64,000 bases of DNA, taken from NCBI GenBank assembly GCA_020848275.1, contig JADLAK010000065.1, positions 62,001 through 126,000 of the forward strand. The letters run 5' to 3'. This document shows positions 16,223-24,459 of the stretch, piece after piece. Under the pieces are notes generated by a model. The model was not told the DNA's origin. It was given only the letters and a program-made list of their open reading frames with translations, and did not search any database. Each line of letters starts with the position of its first letter. The stretch's first letter is position 1. The DNA comes from Planctomycetota bacterium (lineage in GTDB: Bacteria; Planctomycetota; UBA8742; UBA2392). A program made the translations under genes and the position numbers.

Positions 16223-17323
16223 TCATTTGCGTTGTATGTCCCCGGAACGGTCCGCATCCCCGCCGCCGAAGTTCAACACCCAGTATTCGTTGGTGTTTCC
16301 CGCGCCGACATATTCCCAACCCATGACCATTCCGCGGTGGTGTTCGGCGGCCTTGTACCACACCCAGACAACAGCCTGGGCGTCAGGCGCGCGGCCGCAG
16401 TTTTCGCCGACGTTTGCGTTGCCGTAACCGGCCTTGCCGCAGCGATCCTTGGGCGTTTTGCCGTCAGGGTGATCTTCATAGATGTGTCCGACCTTCTTGA
16501 CGCTCTCGAGATACTTGGTGTGGCCCTGCGCGGCCTGGGACAACTTGAGTTCCACGATCAGCGCCTTCTTGCCCAACATCATGCGGTAATCGTTGACCGC
16601 ACGCACAACGGCGCGCGTGGCGTCGGTAATCTGCTTGTCCTTCATGCTGTCGTTCTGGCGCATGAGGCTGTCGTTCTCCTCGAGTTCCTCGCGCTTGATG
16701 TTGAAACTCGGCGCGCCGGCCTTGCGCATGTAATCCTCAGCCTTGCCGGCCTCCCATTTGCCGAGGCTTTCATCGAGTTCGCCAAGCCTGGCAGCAAACG
16801 CATCAAGCTTCGCCGCCGGTGTGGCGATGTCGAGCTTCATGTTCTTGGCGGCGTATCCCACAGGATCGTTCCAGATGGCAATCAGCGGCTGGCAGGCTTC
16901 GTCGACTTTGGGTTGAAGCTTGTTGTTGTCCGACTCCGTGTATTTGGGATCGAAGATCGCCTCAAGCGCGGCCGGCCGCCCCTTCACCAGGATCGCCCGC
17001 AGCTTGCCGCGCGTGACGCCGGCCTTGGCGATGGCCTCGGCGACGGCCTTGGCCGCCGCCTGCTCCTTGACGTCCTTGAGCGCCTTGACGACTTTCGCCC
17101 GGTCCTCCTCGCTTGCCGCGACCGCCTGTTTCAGGCCGCTGAACGCATCGTCGACTTTCTTGACGTCCGCGGGTCTTTCGGAGGTCCACTTCGACTTGAT
17201 GGTGCTGATCTGCTCGTTGAGCGAAGATTTGGCTTCCGCATGCACCGTAACGCACGCATTCAGGCCAAGGCACAACACCAGCAGCGCAACACCAGCTCGC
17301 ACACCCGCGACATTGAAAGTCAT
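16223..17323 (-). CDS. Exported CAP/SCP-domain protein (paralog 1)
   Basis: This is a 366-aa product from the ATG at 17323, preceded by GGAG; the listed longer ORF adds a non-protein-like head. A signal peptide with a Cys near its end (LCLGLNACVTVHAEA) is followed by a ~220-aa helical region. The CAP (cysteine-rich secretory/SCP) domain occupies the last ~120 residues: DYRMMLGKKAL, HTKYLESVKKVGH, VGENCGRAP, AEHHRGMV and EYWVLNFGG. These hold the usual His-Glu-His surface site. It is clearly paralogous to the next gene upstream (17455) over its whole length. CAP proteins in bacteria bind peptides, lipids or cell-wall material; the target here is unknown. Confidence 0.88.
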   Translation of the reverse strand: MTFNVAGVRAGVALLVLCLGLNACVTVHAEAKSSLNEQISTIKSKWTSERPADVKKVDDAFSGLKQAVAASEEDRAKVVKALKDVKEQAAAKAVAEAIAKAGVTRGKLRAILVKGRPAALEAIFDPKYTESDNNKLQPKVDEACQPLIAIWNDPVGYAAKNMKLDIATPAAKLDAFAARLGELDESLGKWEAGKAEDYMRKAGAPSFNIKREELEENDSLMRQNDSMKDKQITDATRAVVRAVNDYRMMLGKKALIVELKLSQAAQGHTKYLESVKKVGHIYEDHPDGKTPKDRCGKAGYGNANVGENCGRAPDAQAVVWVWYKAAEHHRGMVMGWEYVGAGNTNEYWVLNFGGGDADRSGDIQRK

Positions 17324-17454
17324 TGCACTCTCCAGGATCCTGGGGAGCAGTGTCAAAATCCCGCTTGGGGTTGCACAAGACCAAACCCGCAACCGGGCAT
17401 TTGAGACGGCTTCCGCGCTACAGGGGTAACGGGGTTCTGAAACAGCGTCCACAA

Positions 17455-18657
17455 CTAACGGCCTTTGCCTGCGCCGCCGCCGAAATTCTGCACCCAATAC
17501 TTGCCGCTGTGGCCCGCGCCGATGTGGATCCAGTCGCCGATCATCGAGCGATGGTGCTCGGCCGCGCGGTACCACTGCCACACGGCGTCCTCGCCGGCCT
17601 CGGCGCCCATCAGGCAGTTCTCGCCGGTGCTGCCGCCGTAGCCCGCCTTCTTGCAGCGTTCCTGGTGGGTCGCGCCGTCGGGATGGCCGGGCATGACGTG
17701 GCCGATTTCCTTGATGCTTTCCGAATACTTGGCGTGGCCCATGGCGGCCTTGGTGAGCGCGATGTCGATGCGCAGCGCCGCCTTGCCCAGCATCATGCGG
17801 TAATCGTTGAGCGCGCGCACGTGATCTTTCGAGAGGTCCGTGACGTTTTTGTCCTTGAGCGAATCATTGGCGGCCAGCGTGTCCTTGTTGGCCGCCGTTT
17901 CCTCGCGCTTGATGTCCATCATCGTCGTGCCCTGAGCGCGCAGCGTGGCCTCGGCGTTGGCCGCCCCGCCTTCCCACGTCGCAAGCTCCGACACCAGCCC
18001 GCCCAGGAGTTGCGCCAGCCCGTCAAGCTTCGCCGCGGGCGCGGCCAGGTCGAGCTTCATGTTCTTCACCGCGTAACCGATGGGGTCGCGCCACACCTCA
18101 AACAGCGGCGCGCAGGCGGCATCCACTTGCGGCTGCAGCGTGCAGCCGTCGGCTTCGGTGTATTTCGGGTCGGCAATGGCCTTGAGCGCGGGGCCGCGGC
18201 CGCCGGTAAGGACGCCGCGCAGGCGTTCACGCGTGACGTTGGCAGCGCGCAGGGCTTCGCCCAGCGACTTGGTCGCGGCTTGCTCTTTAAAACCTGCGAA
18301 AGTCTTGAGCAGTTTGCCGCGCAGGCCGGGGTCGGACTTCATCAGCTCGGCGAGCTTGGCGGCGGCTTCCTGCACAGACTGCGCGTCGGCGGGTTTGGCG
18401 GAGTCCCAGCGTTGCTTGATGGTGTTGATGGGGCCCGAGGCGTCGGTCTTGTCGCCCTCTGCTTCCTTCGGTTCTTCCTTGGCGTCCGGGTCTTTGCCTT
18501 CCTTGATGGCCTTTTCACGCTTGCGCTTGTCCTGCATGGCCTTGATGTAGGCGTCGTCGTCGTCGTTGCCTGCCTTGACCGATGTGGAAACAAGCACGCC
18601 AAGCGCGATGGCCAGGGCCACCGCGGCGACTCTCACCCAGATTGCCTTAACGGCCAT
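17455..18657 (-). CDS. Exported CAP/SCP-domain protein (paralog 2)
   Basis: A 400-aa product. The ATG at 18657 (MAVKAIWVRV) follows GGGGGCGAAT and is preferred to the in-frame ATG four codons earlier at 18669. A signal peptide ends near SVKAGND. A highly charged linker (DDDDAYIKAMQDKRKREKA) and a helical region precede the CAP domain, which has DYRMMLGKAAL, HAKYSESIKEIGH, STGENCLMGA, AEHHRSMIGDW and KYWVQNFGG. Many blocks match paralog 1 (for example DPIGYAVKNMKLD versus DPVGYAAKNMKLD), so this is a tandem duplication. It is the first gene of the minus-strand run. The charged linker is absent from paralog 1. Confidence 0.88.
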   Translation of the reverse strand: MAVKAIWVRVAAVALAIALGVLVSTSVKAGNDDDDAYIKAMQDKRKREKAIKEGKDPDAKEEPKEAEGDKTDASGPINTIKQRWDSAKPADAQSVQEAAAKLAELMKSDPGLRGKLLKTFAGFKEQAATKSLGEALRAANVTRERLRGVLTGGRGPALKAIADPKYTEADGCTLQPQVDAACAPLFEVWRDPIGYAVKNMKLDLAAPAAKLDGLAQLLGGLVSELATWEGGAANAEATLRAQGTTMMDIKREETAANKDTLAANDSLKDKNVTDLSKDHVRALNDYRMMLGKAALRIDIALTKAAMGHAKYSESIKEIGHVMPGHPDGATHQERCKKAGYGGSTGENCLMGAEAGEDAVWQWYRAAEHHRSMIGDWIHIGAGHSGKYWVQNFGGGAGKGR

Positions 18658-18801
18658 ATTCGCCCCCATCCGGAACGGACGGTCATTCTACGACATTTAG
18701 TGTAAAAATTGCCGCTATACCAACGGCGGATTATGAAAAACGTTACGGGCCGATGGCCCGAATTCGGGCAATCTCGCCGCCATTGGATTTCCACGGCGGG
18801 G

Positions 18802-19518
18802 TCACGCCTTGCGGGCCAGGCAGATCAGGCTTACGCCAAAGGGCAGGCCAATGAATCGCAGGGGAAGGCTTTCGGCCGCAAACAGCAGGTAAAGCAGCAG
18901 ATTCAGCGGCGAAAAGGGGACTTTTTCGGTGTCGCTGGCGGTTTCGCCACGGTCGGGGCGCAGCAGGCGTACTACCGCCACCGGCGGTAATAACAGACAG
19001 TTCAGCCATGAAAACCGGCGGATATTAAACCCGGCGGCCTGGACTTTCCCGCGAAGCTCAAAGTAGGTGTAGCGCCGCACGTGGTGTAACGCGCGGTCGT
19101 GGGCCGAAAACATCCACGGGTGCGCGGGCACGGTGAACAACGCGTGGCCGCCGGGTACTAGCACACGAGAAATCTCAGACAGCGCCGCGGCGTCATCGGG
19201 CACGTGCTCGAGCGTGTCGAGGCAAGTGACGAGGTCGAGGGAGCTGTCTCGCAAGGGCAGGCGCGTGAGGTCGGCCTGCATCAGGCTTTTGTGGCCGCGC
19301 GCGCGTGCGTGTTGCAGCGCCAGCGAACTTAGGTCCGCGCCCGCCTGCACCCAGGGTGCAACGCGCGAAAGCGTCATGCCCGTGCCGCAGGAGCAATCAA
19401 GGCCGCGGCCCGGCGGCACATATCGTTTCAACAGTGCGCGCACCGACGCCAGCCGCCCGCGAAACCACCAATGGCGGTCTTCGACGGAAGCCATGCGGGC
19501 GTATTCGGCTGAGTGCAT
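18802..19518 (-). CDS. Class I SAM-dependent methyltransferase (methyltransferase-11 type)
   Basis: A 238-aa product. The listed ORF begins further up, but MHSAEYARMASVEDRHWWF at 19518 is the usual start of this family. The SAM-binding loop is LDCSCGTGMTL, the acidic strand-2 end is GADLSS, and the later motif is DLVTCLDTLEHVPDD followed by LVPGGHALFTVP. The C-terminal ~60 residues are hydrophobic, suggesting membrane association. Proteins of this type are often found next to dolichol/polyprenol-type glycosyltransferases, as here, and methylate a lipid-linked or small-molecule acceptor. The substrate is not deducible. It lies 65 bases downstream of the glycosyltransferase gene on the same strand, so the pair is probably co-transcribed. 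Confidence 0.85.
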   Translation of the reverse strand: MHSAEYARMASVEDRHWWFRGRLASVRALLKRYVPPGRGLDCSCGTGMTLSRVAPWVQAGADLSSLALQHARARGHKSLMQADLTRLPLRDSSLDLVTCLDTLEHVPDDAAALSEISRVLVPGGHALFTVPAHPWMFSAHDRALHHVRRYTYFELRGKVQAAGFNIRRFSWLNCLLLPPVAVVRLLRPDRGETASDTEKVPFSPLNLLLYLLFAAESLPLRFIGLPFGVSLICLARKA

Positions 19519-19583
19519 GGAGAGGTTATAGAGAGCGGAGCCCGGGGAGAGGAGTGCGGAGTAAAAGCATCGTTCGACGGGCG

Positions 19584-20327
19584 CTACTCCGCTCTCGGCT
19601 CTTCGCTCTCGGCGCTGTATTCGCCCGAGCGCCAACGCCGGCGGATGCGCTGCACCTGCACCAGCATGCGAAAGCCGTCGCGAAGCAACCGCACCTTGCT
19701 GCCGGGAATCTCCGTCCAGTTCACGGGCACTTCGGCGACCTTGTGGCCGAGTTTGCGCGCGAGGTAAAGAATCTCGACGTCAAACGCGAAGCCGCTTTCG
19801 CGCGCCATGCCAAACAGCTTCGCTGCAACCCCGCCCTTGAAGAGTTTAAAACCGCACTGCGTGTCGCGGATGCCGCGCAACGCGCCCAGCCGCACCGCCC
19901 GGTTGAACCAGCGCCCGAGAAACCGTCGGATCGCGCTCGCGCGCACGATCGTTCCCTTGCCCTCGCGGCTGCCGATTGCGACATCCGCGCCCGCGGCCAG
20001 CGCGGCTTCCAGCCGCGCTAGTTCGTCCATGGTGGTCGCCCCATCGGCGTCGGCGAACAAGCGCAAATCGCCGGTGGCCGCAAGCATGCCGGCGCGAACG
20101 GCCGCGCCTTTGCCGCTGTTGCGATCGAGCGCCAGCAGCCGGACCTCTTTCACCAGAGAGGCGCGCTGCTGGACGACGGCCTGCGTGCCATCGCGCGAGC
20201 CGTCGTCGACGACGATGATCTCGAAGCTGCGGCCGGACTTCGTCAAGTACGCAATGGACGCGTCGAGAAACGCGGGCAGCCGCATCTCTTCGTTGAACGC
20301 GGGAATGACAAGCGAAAGATCGGGCAT
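19584..20327 (-). CDS. Family 2 glycosyltransferase (dolichyl-phosphate glucosyltransferase-like)
   Basis: A 247-aa GT2 enzyme: LSLVIPAFNEEMRL at the N-terminus, IIVVDDGSRDGT for nucleotide-sugar binding, NSGKGAAVRAGM, the metal-binding LFADADGATTMDE, and GIRDTQCGFKLF. The DTQCGFK motif is characteristic of the DPG/ALG5-like subgroup, which transfers glucose or similar sugars from a nucleotide sugar to polyprenyl phosphate at the cytoplasmic membrane face. There is no C-terminal membrane domain, so it may associate peripherally. Its partner is probably the methyltransferase just downstream. Confidence 0.88.
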   Translation of the reverse strand: MPDLSLVIPAFNEEMRLPAFLDASIAYLTKSGRSFEIIVVDDGSRDGTQAVVQQRASLVKEVRLLALDRNSGKGAAVRAGMLAATGDLRLFADADGATTMDELARLEAALAAGADVAIGSREGKGTIVRASAIRRFLGRWFNRAVRLGALRGIRDTQCGFKLFKGGVAAKLFGMARESGFAFDVEILYLARKLGHKVAEVPVNWTEIPGSKVRLLRDGFRMLVQVQRIRRRWRSGEYSAESEEPRAE

Positions 20328-20638
20328 CAGGCGGGAATATGAGTCGAGGCAGCGTCCACTTATAGGCCAAAGTTGGAAATCCTTGCCGGGGCTTGAGTTG
20401 ATCCCGGAAATCGGCCCGCGCCGAAGAGGGCCGACGCACTTGTGAAAATAGTTACCACTAATAGTTGCAGATACTTTACCAAGAAAAATAGTGAATAATA
20501 CCCTGCATTAGTTGGTATTTAACCAGTTTGATGGGATATATTTGCTCATACTTTAGGTTATTACCTACTAGATTACTAGGATATTAATTCGTTCTCTTAT
20601 TGTCATTCTCTCCTCTCACAAAGCTCCGAGGAACGACC
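20328..20638 (+). promoter_or_regulatory. AT-rich leader upstream of a secreted protein gene
   Basis: About 300 bases without a gene. The part from ~20440 to 20605 is strikingly AT rich compared with the rest of the window. It has several TA-rich boxes (for example TTGGTA...ATATAT around 20513-20545) and a TACTAGATTACTAGGATATTAA-like run near 20565. It probably carries the promoter of the gene at 20639 and perhaps that of the divergent glycosyltransferase. I cannot fix an exact start site. Confidence 0.4.
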
Positions 20639-23600
20639 GTGAACGACCTGCGCCGTGTTTTGAGGTTTGGTGCGTCAGTGGTGGTCGCAATCTTGGCGCT
20701 CGGCGCAATGGCGTCGCCGCTTGCCGCACAAGGCTCAGGCGGATACGTGCCCCCGCCGACGCCGCCGCCGCCGCCGGAGCCGCCCTTCCCCCCGGGTTAT
20801 GAGCTCCAGATGCGGCCGGGCTGGAAAGACCCTGTCGCGGGCGAAATCAAGCGCGCAGACAACCCGGGCAATGTTGTCTTTCAAATTGTTGTGTCACATA
20901 CCACTATGCCGCCGTCGCCTCCCGGCACGCTGGTCGACACCATTTCAGAAATCAAGTTTGCCAACATCGGCTCGGCAACTGCGACCGACATCGAAAGCTA
21001 CAAGCTGTGGACGGATACCAACGGCGACGGCGCGCCTGACAGCCAACTGGCTGTCTGCCCGCCCAGCAACCTGACTTTTGGCGGCCTCAACATTGCGGTG
21101 AACGCATCCTCCATACTGCACCTGATTGTCACCGCCGACGTTGCGCTGAAAGCGGTCAATCACCGGACGGTCCAGATTGAGATCAAGAAAGAGGACGTCA
21201 CGCTGTCGTCGCTGAAGGTCGAATACCCGGATTCCATTGCCAGCCAGGTCCATGAGGTCGCCGACGCACTGGCAACGCTCAACTTCAGCAATGGGCCGCA
21301 GGTAAGCGACGGCATCGTCCACCGCGGCGCAATGGCGGTCCCGGTGATGCAACTGCTTTTCGCAGCCGATGCTGATGGCCGGCCCGCGATCGTCCAATCG
21401 ATCGCGACCGTCGCCGCAGTCGGCAATACGGCGCAATATTCCGATATCGTGCGCATGCGCCTGTTCCGCGAAGTCGGGACGGCCAACGGGCTTGTGGACG
21501 GGCTGGACGTCCAGGTGGGCGGAGACGCGACAATCGCCGGGGGCTTCGACTATTTGTTCAGCGGGCTTGCCGTCAATCCTGTCGCCGCAGGCACAACGGC
21601 GACCTACCTGATCGTGGCGGACATCGCCGCGTCGGCCACAATCGGCGCCGTGGTCAAGTTCACGGTGCAGCGCGCCGCTGTCACCATTGACGGTTCCTGG
21701 AACGCGGCGGCTCCCATGCAGGTCACCGGCTCCAACCGCACGATCGCGAGCCTCTTCGCGCAGAGCCTCAATGTCGAGTCCACGCCCGCCGAGGCCACCG
21801 CAGGCGCGGCGCTGTCGACCATCGTCGTGAGGGCGCAGCTTGGCGACGGCTCGCCGGACACGGGCTTCTTTGGCCAGGTGACGGCCCTGGTTTTCAGCGG
21901 ACCCGTCGGCGTCTTCACGTCGACCAGCACCGTTTCCGTGCTGGCTGACGCCGGCGAGGCCACTTTCACCAACCTGTTCCTCACTACCTCGGGAACATAC
22001 CGCCTGCGGTTCGTTTCGGCGCCGGTCCCTTTCACCGCCGGTGCAGTCACGGATTTCTTCCAGGTTGTTGCGGCTGCACCCAGCCGGCTGTTCATTGCAA
22101 GTCAACCGCAAACTGGCCAAGTGGGCGCGGCTCTGCCGCCCCCGCCGGTCGTCCACGTGCTTGACGTTTATGGCAACGTTGCGACCTCTTTTGCCGGCAA
22201 CGTCAGCGCGATGCTGGTCAGCAATCCCGGCAGCTCCACGTTGACCGGCGGCGTGGTCGCCGCTGAAAATGGCGTGGCGACTTTCAGCAACCTGCAACTC
22301 AACCGCGTCGCCGCGGGTTACACACTCAGGTTTTCAGCCGCGTCGCTGATTGACTCTCCGGCCAGCTTGCCGTTCAGCGTGGCCATCGGCGATCCCGCAG
22401 CCATCGTGATCCTGCAGCAGCCGCAGAACACCACCGGCGGAGACGCGATGGTTATCGATCCACGGGTGCAAGTGGTGGATGTCGCCGGGAACGTCATTAC
22501 GTCCTACGGCGTCAACATTGATGTCGCCATTGCCAACAATCCCGGCAGCGGCACACTTTCGGGAACTGTCTCCAAGACGCCCGCCGCCGGCGAAGTGACG
22601 TTTTTCGGGCTGATCATCGACAAAGCCGGCCTCGGTTACACGCTTCATTTCACCAGCGGCGCGCTGATCGCCGTTTCCGGCTCTTTCGACGTCTATGTGG
22701 GTCCCGCGACGCGGCTTGGCGTCGTGCAGCAACCGGCAAACAGCACGGGCGGCATTGCGCTGCCCATGCAACCGGTAATCCACGTGCAGGACAACGGCGG
22801 CAACCTGATCGTGGGCGACACCACCAGCATAATCGAGGTGTCCATCACGGCGGGCTCGGGCGATGCCGGCGCAATGCTCTCCGGCGGCTTGATCGTGTCG
22901 GTGGCAGGGGGCGTCGCGAGCTTCTCCAACCTCGCCATCAACGTGGCGAGCGCCACGCCTTACACACTCACCTTCGTAACCACGACGCTGCCCGCCTATA
23001 CGCCGACCACGTCGGCTTCCTTCATCATCAGTGTCGGGCCCGCCGCGCGCGTAGGCCTGGTGACCCAACCGGGCCTCGCGACCATGGCTGTGCCGTTTGT
23101 GCAGCAGCCCGTCGCACAGATCCAGGACTTCGGCGGAAACCTGATTGCGGGCAGCAGCGCGTTGGTGACCGCGATGTTGTCAGTGAGTCCCCCGGGTGCG
23201 GCGCTGCAGGGCACGGCGACGACAAGCGCAACGGGTGGCGTCGCAAGCTTCGCCGGCCTGTCGGTCACTAGTCCCGGTCTCGGGTTTGTGCTGCTGTTCG
23301 AGTCACCCGGTCTCGTGCCGATTTCTTCAACTCCGTTCAATATCGCCAGCACCGCGACCAAACTTGCCGTCGTCGTGCAGCCGGGCACAGCCGTCATCGA
23401 CGTGTCTCTTGGCATTCAACCGGCTGTCGAGGTGCAGGACGCACTCGGCGTCGTGGTTTCCGCGGACAACTTCACCACCGTCACGGCGGAAATCGTGCCG
23501 GGAACCGGCGGCGGCGGCGCGGCGCTCACGGGCGATACGACCGTGGTTGTGGTCAACGGCCGCGCGACTTTCACAAACCTGGGGATCAGCTTGCAGGGCC

Positions 23601-24166
23601 TGGGCTACCAACTGCGCTTCACTTGTTTCCCGGCGCTGACGCTGGCGAACTCGACAAACTTCAATGTCGTGGGCGCCGCGGCAAGGCTTATGATCGTCCG
23701 CCAGCCCCTTGGCGCGTCCGCGGGCGAGCCGCTGGCCGCTCAGCCGAAGATCGTCATCGTCGACAGCAATAACTTGCCGGTGTTCGACGACAACACCACG
23801 GTCATCACGGCCTCGATTACGCCGGGGACCGGCAGCACATCGGCGAGCCTGTCGGGAACGTTGTCGATGACGACCGTCGCCGGCGTGGCGGACTTCACCG
23901 ACCTGCGCATCGACTGGCCCGGCATGAGCTACAGGCTCAGCTTCGGCGCTGTGCCGGTTGTCCAGCAGGCGGTGTCCTCAAGCTTCAGCATCACCGGCAG
24001 CGCACCTGCCGATGATGACGGCGGCCCAGCGAGCGTCGGCGGTGGCGGCGGCTGCTCGTCCTGTGGCGGCGGCGCACCGTGGCTGCTGGCGGCGGTCCTG
24101 GGACTGCTGGCCCTGCTCGGGATCGCCCGGCGGCGCGCGAGCTACAACGCTGTTTCAGAACCCTGA
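20639..24166 (+). CDS. Large secreted repeat protein with Cys-containing C-terminal anchor
   Basis: The GTG at 20639 is preferred to the listed TTG at 20600, because GAGGAA lies just upstream and the signal peptide then starts properly (ending SPLAAQG). The 1175-aa product has a Pro-rich stretch, a unique ~350-aa region, then about seven ~100-residue beta-rich repeats. These recur with phrases such as VVQQP, GGVASF-NL and LRF-S, in the style of bacterial Ig-like/filamin-type domains. The end is a tripartite tail: GGGGGCSSCGGG, a hydrophobic helix, then ARRRAS. This resembles MYXO-CTERM-type sorting signals. It should be exported and tethered or processed at the envelope. The stop codon lies in the left arm of element A. 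Confidence 0.85.
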   Translation: MNDLRRVLRFGASVVVAILALGAMASPLAAQGSGGYVPPPTPPPPPEPPFPPGYELQMRPGWKDPVAGEIKRADNPGNVVFQIVVSHTTMPPSPPGTLVDTISEIKFANIGSATATDIESYKLWTDTNGDGAPDSQLAVCPPSNLTFGGLNIAVNASSILHLIVTADVALKAVNHRTVQIEIKKEDVTLSSLKVEYPDSIASQVHEVADALATLNFSNGPQVSDGIVHRGAMAVPVMQLLFAADADGRPAIVQSIATVAAVGNTAQYSDIVRMRLFREVGTANGLVDGLDVQVGGDATIAGGFDYLFSGLAVNPVAAGTTATYLIVADIAASATIGAVVKFTVQRAAVTIDGSWNAAAPMQVTGSNRTIASLFAQSLNVESTPAEATAGAALSTIVVRAQLGDGSPDTGFFGQVTALVFSGPVGVFTSTSTVSVLADAGEATFTNLFLTTSGTYRLRFVSAPVPFTAGAVTDFFQVVAAAPSRLFIASQPQTGQVGAALPPPPVVHVLDVYGNVATSFAGNVSAMLVSNPGSSTLTGGVVAAENGVATFSNLQLNRVAAGYTLRFSAASLIDSPASLPFSVAIGDPAAIVILQQPQNTTGGDAMVIDPRVQVVDVAGNVITSYGVNIDVAIANNPGSGTLSGTVSKTPAAGEVTFFGLIIDKAGLGYTLHFTSGALIAVSGSFDVYVGPATRLGVVQQPANSTGGIALPMQPVIHVQDNGGNLIVGDTTSIIEVSITAGSGDAGAMLSGGLIVSVAGGVASFSNLAINVASATPYTLTFVTTTLPAYTPTTSASFIISVGPAARVGLVTQPGLATMAVPFVQQPVAQIQDFGGNLIAGSSALVTAMLSVSPPGAALQGTATTSATGGVASFAGLSVTSPGLGFVLLFESPGLVPISSTPFNIASTATKLAVVVQPGTAVIDVSLGIQPAVEVQDALGVVVSADNFTTVTAEIVPGTGGGGAALTGDTTVVVVNGRATFTNLGISLQGLGYQLRFTCFPALTLANSTNFNVVGAAARLMIVRQPLGASAGEPLAAQPKIVIVDSNNLPVFDDNTTVITASITPGTGSTSASLSGTLSMTTVAGVADFTDLRIDWPGMSYRLSFGAVPVVQQAVSSSFSITGSAPADDDGGPASVGGGGGCSSCGGGAPWLLAAVLGLLALLGIARRRASYNAVSEP

Positions 24167-24296
24167 GCGAGGCTATTTTCGCGCGCCGAGCGAGCAGATC
24201 AAGAAACCCGACCGAGCCGTATCCCCAGCGATACGGCGCACAGAGATGCGACGCTCGCCGCCGAAAAGAGCCCGCGAGAGGGTTTTGAATCAGCGT
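24147..24296 (+). repeat. Structured dispersed element, copy A
   Basis: Terminal arms ACGCTGTTTCAGAACCCT and AGGGTTTTGAATCAGCGT pair at 16 of 18 positions plus one G-T. Inside are GAGCGAGGC, CGAGCAGATCAAGAA, a hairpin GCCGTATC/GATACGGC and GAGATGCGACG-TCGCCGC. All but the hairpin sequence are shared with copy B at 42668. The left arm includes the last codons and the stop of the upstream gene. Confidence 0.8.
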
Positions 24297-24459
24297 CTAA
24301 GAGCATGTTCAAGAAGCCGCTCGCCAGAAACTGCTTGCGGCGAGCTTCGCTGGACGGCGTTCGCCTCGCCGCAGTGGCTGCTATTCGCTCTCCGTCGCGT
24401 GTAGTGTTAGAGCATTTCCAGAAAAGCGATAAGATCGGGCCATCCTTGAGGAGTCGCCC
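24297..24459. other. Intergenic remainder with one hairpin
   Basis: Contains the inverted repeat GCGGCGAG...CTCGCCGC around 24337-24380 and the leader of the next gene. No ORF is supported. The segment may be a more distant relative of the element next to it, but I cannot align it convincingly. Confidence 0.4.

Noticed and set aside
14566-18657. Toxin-delivery or contractile-system locus suggested by VWA and CAP domains
   Set aside because: No sheath, baseplate, spike or AAA+ MoxR partner gene is present.
24300-24415. Possible fourth copy of the dispersed element on the minus strand
   Set aside because: Only a short GAGAGCGAAT phrase and one hairpin are shared; the core and the terminal arms do not align.
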